Shown here piece by piece: positions 34,013-45,361 of a DNA stretch of 64,000 nucleotides; position 1 is the stretch's first letter, and every line of letters starts with the position of its first letter. The translations under genes were made by a program, and so were the position numbers. Origin of the DNA: Hanleya hanleyi (lineage: Eukaryota; Mollusca; Polyplacophora; Lepidopleurida; Hanleyidae); assembly GCA_036873755.1 (NCBI GenBank), contig JAVTVY010039180.1, positions 107,609 to 171,608 of the forward strand, given 5' to 3'. The notes beneath the pieces are model-generated. The model was not told the origin of the DNA, did not search any database, and saw only the letters and a list, made by a program, of their open reading frames with translations.

Positions 34013-35094
34013 AGTCCAGTCAAATTGAGGTTTGACCCACCACAATTGCAACAGAATTGTATTTGCTGCAGTGCATTTCCGAAAGGTCTCTAGATTAACA
34101 TACTAAAAGTCTACAAACAGATATGCATGGGAAATATATTAAATTTCAAGTTGAAATTTGAGGGATTTTTCGCGAAATTTCAGTGTTTACCTGTATCTTG
34201 CTCCTATAAGAAAACCTTGTACTTGGTACTAAGCGTGAAAAAAATGGGTCATTACTTACACTCATTCCATTCGTTATCATATCAAGGTTATACTCAGCCT
34301 AAAATAATACCCCTGCACGAAAATATTTATGAAGAAATTCAAACTGGCGGATGTATGGGGTCATTCTAAATCTGAACTTTTTACCATTTTCATGACAGTC
34401 CAGGCAATCTATCTGTTTTTTTTAGCTGGACCCAAATCAAATTGCAACAGATTTGTTTTCACTGGTATGCATTTCTAATAGGTTTCCCGAACAACATACC
34501 AGTTTATAATACATAATAGGCCATTATGCCTCGTATAAGCAAGGTAGAATATTGTTTTTTCCGTGAATAAGGACAGTTTATCATCCAGAAATCCAATTAA
34601 TACATGACCCAGGGTACAGTATGCCATGATGGTGAAAACATATGTCTTCCCGGTGGATTTGCTCATAAGCGTAGATAGCAAACTGATAGTTCAGCATCAG
34701 GCTATATGAATTATACATGGTAATATTCAGTCAGTTAACATTTTGGCCATTAGCATAATCATCTGAAAGAGGAATTCTCTCCCAAAATAAATGAAATAAC
34801 AAGCTGTGATATATTTTCCTTCAACCGATAACTGTCATAGACAATATCTCCACCAATCCACTCATGGAGATATCTCTCTATTATCACAACATGCGCCTTG
34901 TTGAAAAATACAGCTCTGCAAACCATTAATGATCTATCGCAATTGTGTGTCAGATATGTTTTGACGAAAGAAGATTAATTATGCAGATCCTATTATCTAA
35001 TTATCAAACAAATAATAATCTAGATTATAGGCAAACTTGATGTTCTACCATGACGTTCTACCATGCCATTTACCATGTTTCATTTTACATTTTC

Positions 35095-35700
35095 AACAAT
35101 ATAGGACATGCTCCTACAGATGCATCTTCTTCAGCTGCAATCTTTCTTGCAGTTGCACCTGATAAGCTCAAAGAGCGCCAGTGGAACTGGTGGAAGTTCA
35201 GTTTTCACAGAGAGAAGCTGTCCACCCTCATTCTTGTGGCTGCAATGGATGGTCTTCCCCTTTCCACACTAAACACGCGGGCCTTGATACTTAGCGGATG
35301 CTGATGTTGGTGGAAGGTTTTGTACCTGCACATATATGGTTCGTTTTTGTCACAGAAACGCTTGTATCTCATGCAGCCAATTGCTTCGTCAGGGTTACCA
35401 TTGTATAGACATACAAGCACCTGCAATAGATAACCTCCATCGAGACTCCCAATGGCCTGGTTGAACACTTCAGCTTGTTGGCGAAATAGCTCATTGAGCG
35501 TTGTTTTCTTTATGGCCGCACATTTGCCAATGCCATATGGTCAGTTTACTGTGTCACAGTCCTGAATGGCATGCACAAACAGCATATTTGTGCAGACTTA
35601 CATTCCCAGCACAGCCTTTGTCTTCTTGACATTCCAAACTATCCGTTTCTTTGTATTCTCGCTTGGCTGAAAGTATATGTCATTGTCATCCATGTCTGCA
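35095..35700 (-). pseudogene. Transposon-associated protein with HA..(G/D)CDT motif, left-arm copy
   Basis: Minus-strand pieces in order: DIYFQPSENTKK and WNVKKTKAVLG (about 35690-35610), FVHAIQDCDTV (about 35575), AIGSLDGGYLLQVLVCLYNG, DEAIGCMRYKRFCDK, then RGRPSIAATRMRVDS and a remnant of the C-terminal Cys-rich tail (about 35160-35110). The order matches a widespread uncharacterised family in aquatic animals and insects, recognised by 'FIHAIGGCDTTSRLYG' and a terminal CNCK..C..RRC motif. Function unknown. Stops and frameshifts present. Confidence 0.55.
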
Positions 35701-35924
35701 TGAAAGCAGTGCAGAACTAACAAACAGGTCAATATCATCACCAACCAAAGTTTTGATGTTTTCAGTCGGTTAAACGGCAGCTTTTACAATAAAAACATCT
35801 GCATATGAAACATCCCGCCCTTTCCAACTGGTCACTCATAAGAGTAATGAACTGCTACTTGTTGCCGTTGTTTGCTAGGAATTCGTCTTTCTTTGACTGA
35901 ATGACCATGTCACTAGCGGGGCCG

Positions 35925-36330
35925 GAGAGTTTGGAATGTCAAGAAGATAAAGGATGTACTGGGAATGCAAGTCTGTACAAATATGTTGCTTGTGCATGCC
36001 ATTCTGGGCTGTGACACAGTATTCCGACCATATGGCATTGACAAAGGTGCTGCCTTGAAGAAGACAACTGTCATATGGGAGTCCCGACGAAGGTCATTTA
36101 TTGCAGCAGCATAGAAAACGCTTATATGTTTATACAATAGTAACCCAGACGAAGGAATTGACTTGAGGGGAATACCATCCATTGCAGCCACAAAAATGGG
36201 AGTGGACAATTCAATCGGTTTCTCCCTGCGAAAACTGATCTGCCACCAGCTTCAGGGGTTACTTGAGGTTATCAGGTGGAACTACAAGAAGGATTGCAGC
36301 TGAAGCAGATGCGTCTTTAAGGATCATGGC
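35925..36330 (+). pseudogene. Transposon-associated protein with HA..GCDT motif, right-arm copy
   Basis: Plus-strand mirror of the left-arm gene: WNVKKIKDVLGM-like start (about 35930), ACHSGL.HSI / HAILGCDT-like (about 35995), YGIDKGAALKKTT (about 36035), then IPSIAATKMGVDN (about 36180) and LLEVIRWNYKKDCS (about 36260) with a stop where the Cys-rich tail should follow. The middle third is deleted relative to the left copy. Recognition rests on the left copy and on family memory. Confidence 0.5.
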
Positions 36331-37760
36331 CTGGATTGTTCAAGTGTGTGTGGAGAATGCAAACGACTGAGCTGTGCAAACTCATCAAACTCATCAAACT
36401 CAGACCTTTGAAAATGACATTGGCGAAGACTGGTATTGGGATTGATAGTGCTGTGAAATATTCCAAACTTATGGCAGTGTTCATGAGGAATAACAATAAA
36501 AGACATCAACTATATGTATGAGAAGTCACTTCCCCTAATAATGTTACCATGAACCAGAATGTAAAATGAAACATGATAAGTTATGCCGTCAACTTTGCCT
36601 ATAATTCAAAGTATTATTTGTTTGATAATTAAAGATATATTAGGATCTGCATAATTATTCTTCTTTCATCAACAGCATTTGTCTTACAAACAATTGTGAT
36701 GGATCATAAATGTTTGGCAGATTGTCGTTATATATCTGAACTATTGCTAAACGCGACGTTGAATCTAATTTCTCTCTCTCTCCTGATTGGCAAGGCTGCA
36801 TTTTTTTCAACAAGGTAAAAACTCTATTGAATGTCGGACCTAACACTTGCTATGTGCTTGTGATAATAGAGTTATATCTTTGTAAATATATGGAACTATT
36901 ATCTGTGATTGTCATAGGTTGAAAGAAAATAGATCACAGCTTGTCATTTCCCCTTCGAATAACATTGCTAATGGAAATAATGCCAACTGGCAGGATATTA
37001 CCATGTATGATTATATACCCTGGTGCTGAACTATCGTTTTGCTATCTACTTTTATGAGCAAATCCATTGGGAATGCAAATGCTTTCACCACCATAGAATA
37101 ATGTATCCTTGATCATCATGTATTGATTGGATTTCTGGATGATAAACTGTCCCTATTCAGAGACAAACCAATATTTTCTACCTTCTTATATGAAGCATGA
37201 TGGTGTATCTATGTTTTAGAAAAAGTCGTATCTCCACCAAATAGATTTTGTTAGACTTTTAGTATGTTGTTCTGGGGACCTATTAGAAATGCATACCAGT
37301 GAAAAAATTTTGTTGCAATTTGTTTTGGGTCCAGCTAAAAAAACCCAGATAGATTGCCTGGACTGTCATGAAAATGGTAAAAAGTTCAGATTTAGAATGA
37401 CCCCATACATACGCCATTTTGAATTTCTCCATAAATATTTTCGAGCAAGGGTATTATTTTAGGCTGAGTATAACCTTGATATGATAACGAATGGAATGAG
37501 TGTAAGTAATGACCCATTTCTTTCACGCTTAGTACCAAGTACAAGGTGTTCTTATAGGAGCAAGAGACAGGTAAACACTGAAATTTTGCGAAATATACCT
37601 CAAATTTCAACTTGAAATTTAAGATATTTCCCATGTTTATGGGATTGTAGACTTTTAGTATGTTATTCTAACATGCCTTTCTGAAATGCACAGCAGTGAA
37701 ATAAATTATGTTGCAATTTGTGGTGGGTTAACCCCAAAAATGCGCTAGATTTACTGGACT

Positions 37761-37861
37761 GCTCCCTGAGTTAGACAATGTATCAATTTAGAACTATGTT
37801 GCAAAGCTGATCAGCTGGCAGCTATAATGTAAACAAAGCTCACGGGCAGGCCCCCAATTTC
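37761..37861 (-). other. 5' leader and possible primer binding site of the LTR element
   Basis: About 100 bases between the fold-back element and the 5' LTR remnant. On the minus strand, five bases after the LTR end, is TGGGGGCCTGCCCG. It has the TGG start expected of a primer binding site; the matching tRNA is not identified. Confidence 0.35.
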
Positions 37862-37951
37862 TGTTACGTCAATTTTACAATAACAGGAAAACGTAGCAGA
37901 AAAACGTGTGAAGTCACGGATTAACAATCAAATATTTATTTACAACATAAT
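37862..37951 (-). mobile_element. 5' LTR remnant of the Gmr1-like element
   Basis: About 90 bp matching the + strand start of the 3' LTR (27136-27225): 'tgttacgtcaattttacaat' and 'attaacaatcaaatatttat'. The remaining ~525 bp of this LTR are missing and PLE sequence follows. Confidence 0.8.
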
Positions 37952-38100
37952 TTACTAAATATAGTACCGGAGATCGTATTTTGCTGTCAGTGGATGTTAA
38001 TTATCATAGAATTAGAGGCATTTGGTCTTGTCTGACAAGTTTCTGAGTATTTCTCACAATATTCCTACAACGAATATTATTTCAAGAAGATTTGATGGTA
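37952..38100 (-). mobile_element. PLE P4, right remnant
   Basis: 'cgtattttgctgtcagtgga' and 'atcatagaattagagg..ttt' match the last RT codons of the PLE family on the minus strand. Together with 27115-27135 it shows the LTR element landed in, or next to, an older PLE end. Confidence 0.45.
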
Positions 38101-38210
38101 AGAGTTATTTAAGTGTATCTTAACTGTTTTTTAAATTTTCTCTTGAAGACCAGTGTGGATTCCAGCAACTCCCAGGAATAACACTGTGAAATAGAAGGGA
38201 AAATATTACT

Positions 38211-38424
38211 TATGCCGGTGCTGGGGGCCGTGTGGTCATGTCATCCAAGTTGCCACATGAACAGGTACAATTAAAGCGTACCTCAGATACGAAACATATC
38301 ACGAATCGTTAGATTCTTGGTATGTGCTTTAGAATAGGTTAACCATAAGATTATATTGTGAAGCCATGTGACTCTGTCAGTATGTCGGCACCTCTTTTCA
38401 CTTCCCTTATATGTGTTGTAATTT
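38211..38424 (+). repeat. PLE-type 3' end, family A copy 4
   Basis: Reverse complement of the family A blocks at the left of the window ('gggggccgtgtggtcatgtc', 'ttccacatgaacaggtac'-type, ending 'atatgtgttgtaatttt'). Confidence 0.65.
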
Positions 38425-39070
38425 TCCTAAAAAATGAATTTCTCGTAAAAATATCAAAGTATGAAATGATGTAACTTTCAGAGAGTGACGACTCACCTAT
38501 ACGTGTGTCACAAATTAAGCTCAACCAAATCCAAATTCATATTCTAACACAGCAAAAACATTTTGAATCCTGCACTTCAGTCAGCCTGGTCTAGCGTCTG
38601 TCAGGAATTTGGGCTGCCAATGTTATTCAATATAGCGCCACCTATGTATGTTCAAGGGGGACCACTCTTGGTCAATTGATGGTATTTGTCTCATCCTCAA
38701 TACGTGGGTACTTTGTCTGTACGAAATACAGCTTTTTGTTTAAAATTAAATACATAAATTTTTGGCATTACTAATGCAACACATAAGGAAGTTTTTCGTA
38801 TGTTACCGTGACTACTCCTTTCCTATGACCTACCTTACTGAATATTGAACTTCAAATCCATCATCCTGAAGAATCATTTAAGCATAAAAGGACGCCAAAT
38901 AAACCAATCTGTCCGAACCCAACCCCTTGTGGGTGACTGTAATCATTGTATTGACAAATAAATAAGGTTATCTTGACGATGATATCTGCATCATAACAAA
39001 TAATGAATTCTCTTTGATGTATTTATATTCACAATTATACTTCGGTTTGCTGGACATTCACAGAACACTC
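38425..39070. other. Non-coding stretch
   Basis: Nothing recognised. Confidence 0.4.
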
Positions 39071-39074
39071 TTGC

Positions 39075-39866
39075 ATTTCATATAAGTATACTAAATATGT
39101 AGTCACCAAAATATTCAATTACTCTAATGCTGTCAAGGAGTTTGACTGGAACTCATACACGTCGGGCGGCTATATTTGTGATTGTGAATCGTCGAACTTT
39201 ATCTATGCACCATGCAATGTGACTGGTAACCTTGATATAGTGAGTGATAAGAACCTAAGAACACTCATGATGAAGGGACTTAAATACAGAGGGCGGAGAA
39301 GAATAAATCTGAAGGCCAACCAGAAGATAGTCCTGACTGTATTGGAACAGTACGTTATTGATTGGTCTAAGTTGAACCTACAGTACTCGCTGATTGGCTG
39401 GACCGCACCAAGCTCAAGGTCGTTGAAACAATCCGCCATATTGACAGAAGTACCCTTCCCCAAGCAAAGCGAATACCGAGAAGCCTCAATTCGCAAGCAG
39501 TTTTAGCAAATCCCCAGAGTAAATTCGTCATAGTCTCAGCAGCCAAAGCTCCAAATAATATAATATTAATATGTAAATGTTACTGTTACCAGGTGCTGGC
39601 TAAGGAATTGCAGGTAAGCGTACCATCATCAAATACGTCTACTTAGTCCCAAACTTCATTTACTCTGGAAGATTTATTTAACAATCACAGAACGTTTCTC
39701 AAGGAAAGAGGTATTTCTTCTTCAACCAATCATAACGACATACCAAAAGTATAACGGACTACAAAAATGCATAAATCACCATACAAAGCTAGATTCATAG
39801 CTGGTTCTAGAAGCTGCACCATCAAGCTTCTTGCAACCCTGTTGACGAAGGCCCTTCATGAGGTAA
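39075..39866 (+). pseudogene. Penelope-like element P6, N-terminal part
   Basis: Codes for the part of the PLE protein that P5 lacks: KIFNYSNAVKEFDWNS, YICDCESSNFIYAP (Cys pair), VTGNLDIVSDKNLRTLMMKG, KYRGRRRINL (39219-39506), then after a frameshift VSAAKAPNNIILICK (RT motif corresponding to ADKAPNN), LFNNHRTFLKERGI and MHKSPYKARFIAGSRSCT. The copy stops at LLTKALHEV (39866), just before the DFSTLY motif, so it carries no catalytic Asp. One stop at 39506 and several frameshifts. Confidence 0.7.
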
Positions 39867-42654
39867 ATACTTAGTTACATAGCTTCTTCGGACTTATGCA
39901 TAAGATAATGCCCATAAACTGGAATAGTTCCGTAGTAGGATCTGCATTTCTTTCTTTTTTACATTCCCAACCTTACATCCTATTCAATAACAGATAATTC
40001 CATATGTTACCTTGCCAATTGTCTCAATATAATATCACAGGTGCATGACCCTCCCAAGTTGTCTGGTCTGGAATGCTCCCTTCGATATTATAGGGTTAAT
40101 ATGGTGTGTCCATATAAAAGGAAACAATGTTCGTATATTAAAACGTCGAGCTCCTGGGAAATGCTATTAGGGAATGCAAGAAAGTGATGCTACTATATAT
40201 AAGTGATGAGTCGATATACATACTATCCGTCTCTGACGATTTGGCCACGTTTGATGAGTTTATTGTGTACTATTTTCCTTTACCCATCAGCGATGGTCTG
40301 TCTCGACTAACGTGGTGTTGTGCTGGTAATATTGTGCCACAGCTTGTTTTGTCATTGCTGACATCACCTCAGGTTGGAGAACCTTAAAAATAAAATAGGA
40401 TGTCTTAGTGGGAATGGAGTCCTAGCATTGTTGCATGCCATATAAGATCGATTAGATATGAGCAAGGACAAATTCCCTACATTGTCGACTTCTTCTCCCT
40501 TGATGGTCATAGCAACCTGATCTCCATCTGAAAGCTTTACTTCCTCCACTTGGATACGTGCGATGGGGGGGGGGGGGGGGGCTTAAAAATCTCTTGGTCC
40601 TGGTACACAACTTCACACGGTTCTCCAAACAAACATACTCTTGCAAAGCAGCAGCTGAGAAGGTCTCTCTACTGAAGCTTTCTATATTTTGGGTTCCTGG
40701 CAAATATATGAGAGTCATTTGAATCAGCTAGTACTCGGGAGTACATCTGCACCAGAAACGATAATATCGCTATTTTGCCATTACAAAGACAGAGTGAAAT
40801 GACGCAGCGTCACGCATACAACATACAAAAATGCTGAGGAAATGGGGAATGGTGAGTAGTAGCATCTTCTTGCCAAACACCAGGGACTTCGTCAGAAAGC
40901 TGTCCGCATGGGATGAAGAACTCGAGTCTCGCTGGAAGAACAAAGTGCATGCAATTTTGTGGAGGACGTCTGATGCTAAATGGATGTACGGAACGGCGTA
41001 ACTCGATCTAAACGTTGGTGACCCGCAAGGCGAACAGATGACAGTAATGGACAGTGAAGAGCCCCAGCCTCAGTTCCAGTGACCCCAACGATGATGTGAC
41101 AACCAGAACGACTAATCCACGACATTCTCTGGAAAGTCTGTCAGTGTCATCATCCGCCATTCGTTCAGATGCTACAGAGTTATCTAAACAACAAGTTTAG
41201 TTTCTAGTCGGTCGTTATCCATTCGGTGCCAATCGCCAACAGTTTTCAATGATGCGATGATTTTATTTCTCATCAGTTTTTAATGATAATATGTGGTTAC
41301 TGTCTATTCGTGTTTCTTTGGGCCTACATGGTAATATTGTGAGTCGTAGGAATTGTGGAAGGTAGAGCACAGGAGACGAATTTGGCTAACAGTTTCACAG
41401 TTTACAGGAGCATCACTATATGTAGTTGTATAAGGCTGATATTGAGAAAGCACAGTCAGGAAAACAGTGACTTATACTTATATTCTCTATGGACAGTGTT
41501 GTAATCGCCGATGTGACAGCTCCGGTAGACACTCTCACTGAAAAGTACCCCAGGAAGAGTATTGGCGGTCCTTCCTGGATGTCCAATCACGGTTGCTGTA
41601 TGGGGCATGTAACTAAAATTTGAATTCTTTATTTGGCACGAACATGACAGGTGCCGCAGATCCGGGGGGAGCCGGGGGGCTACACCCCCCTCACTTTTTG
41701 AGACTACAATGTTATGAGTCCTATCTTAGATAGTACCAGTCCAGCATTTAACATGCCCGCTATAGGGTTCAGCCCCCCGCCCCCCCACCCCACTTTCAAT
41801 CGTGCTTCGACGCCCCTGCATGGAATCTCTTTGTGCGCGTGCGTTATCTCATAATTGCGTAGTATTCTGAGGCCGTAGTAAAATGAGTTTTTGATTGGTC
41901 GTTTTCGTAAGTCACAGGTTTCGATAGGTGTGACGTTTATTCGTACACGCAATAAAGACTCGGTGAGGTATTTCAGCCAGAGGCATCGAGGCTTCGTGCC
42001 TCTGGAGAAGTGGGAATGTGTTGTATGGACAATTTCCTGGAAAGAGCGGGTCAATGACACGAATATTCCTTTTAAGGGATCAAAATGGGATCGAGGACGG
42101 CATTCGTGAGGGGACATCTGGAGATGAATTACTAACAGTATTTGGATATTTCTCGATCACCGCCGATCAGGTACAACCTTGATGATTTATTTGAAATACT
42201 GTACACTGGAGGAGATAACTCTTATGGCAAATTTTCTAGTCTGCGGTTTTGATTGGTCGAATTTGAGAGTTCATCAACTGTTCCGAGAGGACACACAAAG
42301 ACCTGTTTCCGTTCATCCAGTTTCCTTTCTTATTTCAAGATATTTCCCGAATGTGTCGGTCATATCCTGAAAGTGTAGGCTCAATAGGATATTGACTGTG
42401 TCGGCTCCACTGTAAGGCATCTACATCCGAGCTACATCCGGGCTGTGTGGGCTCAATTGTATACTGATAGTGTAGAATCTTTAGCCTGAGTCTTTCGACC
42501 CTCTAACAAACTCGACACTTCCAGACTTTGTCTGCTACGCAGTAGTGTTGTATCTATAGGTTCACTGTGTCGGCTCAGTAGTATTTTGGCTATACGTATA
42601 AATGTTCATCCTCACTGGTTGACCCTCTCATAATGTACATCGGAGATAGCTGGC
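39867..42654. other. Non-coding stretch with low-complexity spots
   Basis: A run of 17 G lies at 40565-40581. The minus strand at 40364-40718 reads coding-like (VKLSDGDQVAMTIKG) but is short and unassigned. 41655-41825 is a G-rich/C-rich element end ('ccggggggagccggggggct' and its loose inverse, then 'gacgcccctgca'), a style seen at mobile-element ends. A 137-codon minus frame at 41704-42117 runs through it and is not convincing. A short PLE-like word run ('caacagttttcaatgatg') lies at about 41239. Confidence 0.4.
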
Positions 42655-42735
42655 GTCAGATCCGATATTCAATATTTAGCATTCATCCATAAAATAATTT
42701 CCGTGTCGAAAGACCTATTTCATGACATACAGTTG
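42655..42735 (-). mobile_element. PLE distal 3'-end fragment P8
   Basis: 'gatattcaatatttagcatt' through 'tttccgtgtcgaaagaccta' matches the terminal ~80 bp of the PLE 3' UTR in P1 and P2. Confidence 0.5.
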
Positions 42736-45154
42736 CGTATGAAATAATAATAATAAAAAAAAAAAAATTGAGATGCCTTTCAGATAGCAAAATTATAAGA
42801 ATATAGAATGTCGAACTGAAATGTCCAGTGAAAACAATCTACGAAGCCAAAGCAAATTTTGTTTTCGGGAATTCCTCAGGCGTATCTTATTAATCATGTG
42901 TGATTTATGCGTGTCAATGGTTTTGAACACCGTTTGTTACAATTTGTTATTTTAACACCGGTAACGCAGTATGGATGTCAAACTTTTCATGAAATATCGA
43001 ATGTCGTACAATGGAACAAAACTGTCAATTCTCGTCTCAATTTCACGTAGGTTTAAAAAAGTGTCTTCATGCTAGACACGAATGCATCGTTTCCGTAATT
43101 GGCTGGTAGCATGTGCAATAACACCATTTAAGACTATTAAATGAGTGGTAATATATTTTGTAGCAATATGTGACCTGTGACAATATGCTACGTGAAATAT
43201 TTATGAACTCAATATTGCACTATCGTCCTGTGAGACAGGAGCTGGATATTACTGTGGCTCATAGAAGACACTGATATTTTTCCCCATGTTTTCGTTATTT
43301 TTCACTTTTGTTGTTCGATTTTCTCGTTTAACATGTTCGTCAGCTTGGGATTTTTCACGGAAAGCCAAATTCTTAAAACAAATCTTTACACCGCGGTCGA
43401 AACCATTATGTCGCCGTGTAACAGTTTAGCCGGCGTTTTAACGATTTACCTTTTTCCATGGTGTAAAAGTTTCCACCGCGGCGTAAAGTTGGAATTGGAA
43501 AAGTTGAAAAAGTTGTTTCGGTGAACAAAAGCTGAGAAATATCTGACGAGGAAAAGGTGACAGGGTTAAGAGAAATGTGAGAAATGTGAATAAAATCAGC
43601 GCTGAACTAGAAACTGTCTCAAGAATTAGGCGAGGAAATTGAAAAAAATCGAAAAAAAAATCAAAGAAAATGTAACGAAAACAAGAAAAACTAAAACTGT
43701 CAATGTTCCGTGTCGGCCAACGCAGTATGCATGATACCTATATCATTCAGAAAATCCTCGTTAAAGTGTTTCTAAATCTTGATTTATTCATGACCTTGGC
43801 CAACATCAAATATAATAGAGGTCTCTCGAGGGCCACTGGCTCTGAATTACCCCCCTCCCCCCTCCCATATGATAAGCATCTGTGAAAAATAATCGACTAC
43901 GAACTAATCATTCCTTTTTTCTATTTCTGTAAATTTGTAATAAATTACAAGCACTACAGCCTACAGCGATTTATTTCGGACCTGACTTTCAAGCCACAAT
44001 ATTTTGAACTGTTCGTTCATTTATCAGCGAGTGCACTATATACCTTGTTCTTCTTCTCTCGGTGGATATGGAGAAATGAGGAGTAAAAAGGGCGTGGGGC
44101 AAAATATTAGCTGAAGAATGAAACTCGCTATATCATAGATGCTAATAGGCTGAAGGTGATAAAAGGTAGAGGTATGTTGGTGCATGGATTTTATATAAAA
44201 GTTATGGTGTTACTGTTTAGCCCAACATGTCGTCTAGACGTTCATCCACGAGGCCCAGCTATCCAGGTTATCTGGTCAAACAGGTGTGACTCAGGTGTTG
44301 AATATAAACATTCTTATCTATCAAAGTAAACAAAAGATAAACGGCCTATTATGAGTGACCCCAAATCGTCGCGTGCAGGCAATTTGTGCTATTAACACGT
44401 CGATTCAAGTATCACTCTATGATTTTATCACCGTTAATATTATATACCGGTCTCCCAGCTATTCGCCATGTTTAAAAAATTGAAATTGTCACCAAATGCG
44501 TGAGATAATCACAGTTTATGTGACTTGATAATAATATTCAGAGTATGAATTATTTAAAAGTACAACAAGTGTTATGCAGCCTTACAGAGAATCCATCTTT
44601 CGATGTCTCTCGGCATAGCCGATCTTTCCCGAGATGTCCCGAATGTGGAGAGTCGGGAACCCTTGTTATGCACTATTCTGTGGGTCTCCGATTACTTAAC
44701 TTACAGCATCTAATCTGAACCGGTTTCTCACGAGAAGATGTTTACGAAAGAAGATTTTCGGCTTATTTAGTGTCATCCTTCCTGAGATTGGCGCGAGTAC
44801 TGGGATGGAGTGACTACTGGGTTAGCTTATTTTGTATTATTCGTAAAATGACTATATGACATCACAACAGCTTGTGGAGAAAAAAATTGCTCCATTGTTC
44901 GGAAATGTGGGTAGAACGATTTTCGCCAGCAAAGCCATGACACCATCGTTATGAAAAGCACTAGATGCATTCAGGACTTGACGTCATTTTAATCCGAAGT
45001 AATCCATATCTCGAGTTAATGCAGCTAACTGTACTATTAGATAAACATGTTATCACGCATCGTTTCGGAGTGTTGAAAGCTTAAGTTTAGTGATGTCAAA
45101 ATGAAATTTTCTTCAACAAGACTTTGTAGAACTCTGTGGGGAACCCATCAAGTC
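42736..45154. other. Non-coding stretch
   Basis: AT-rich, no gene or repeat recognised. A poly-A microsatellite lies at about 42757-42768. Confidence 0.4.
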
Positions 45155-45361
45155 CTGCTAGGGGCCGTGTGGTCATATCATCCACGTTGCCACATGAACA
45201 AGTACAATAAAAGCGTACCTGAGATACAACACATATCACGAATCGTTAGATTCTTGGTATGTGCTTTATAATAGGTTAACTAGAAGACTATTCTGTGAAG
45301 TCATGTGACGCAGTCAGTATGTCGGCACCTCTTCCCACTACCCTTATATGTGTTGTAATTT
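45155..45361 (+). repeat. PLE-type 3' end, family A copy 5
   Basis: Nearly identical to the copy at 38211-38424, same orientation. One arm of the stem carries a G-T pair. Confidence 0.65.

Larger units (their letters stand above)
34013..37760. mobile_element. 3.75-kb fold-back element with long inverted arms
   Basis: The left arm (34013 to about 35640) and right arm (about 35930-37760) are inverted copies with indels, around a ~290-bp centre. The ends are AGTCCAGT...ACTGGACT. Within each arm the terminal ~100 bp recur in direct orientation about 380 bp further in (34396 and the matching 37355-37370 region), as in Foldback-type elements. The inner parts of both arms hold pieces of one coding sequence read outward from the centre. 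The element sits in the 5' part of the gag region of the LTR retrotransposon. Confidence 0.8.

Noticed and set aside
41704..42117. 137-codon minus frame as a gene
   Set aside because: It crosses a G/C homopolymer-rich element end, has no domain and shows repeat-like composition.
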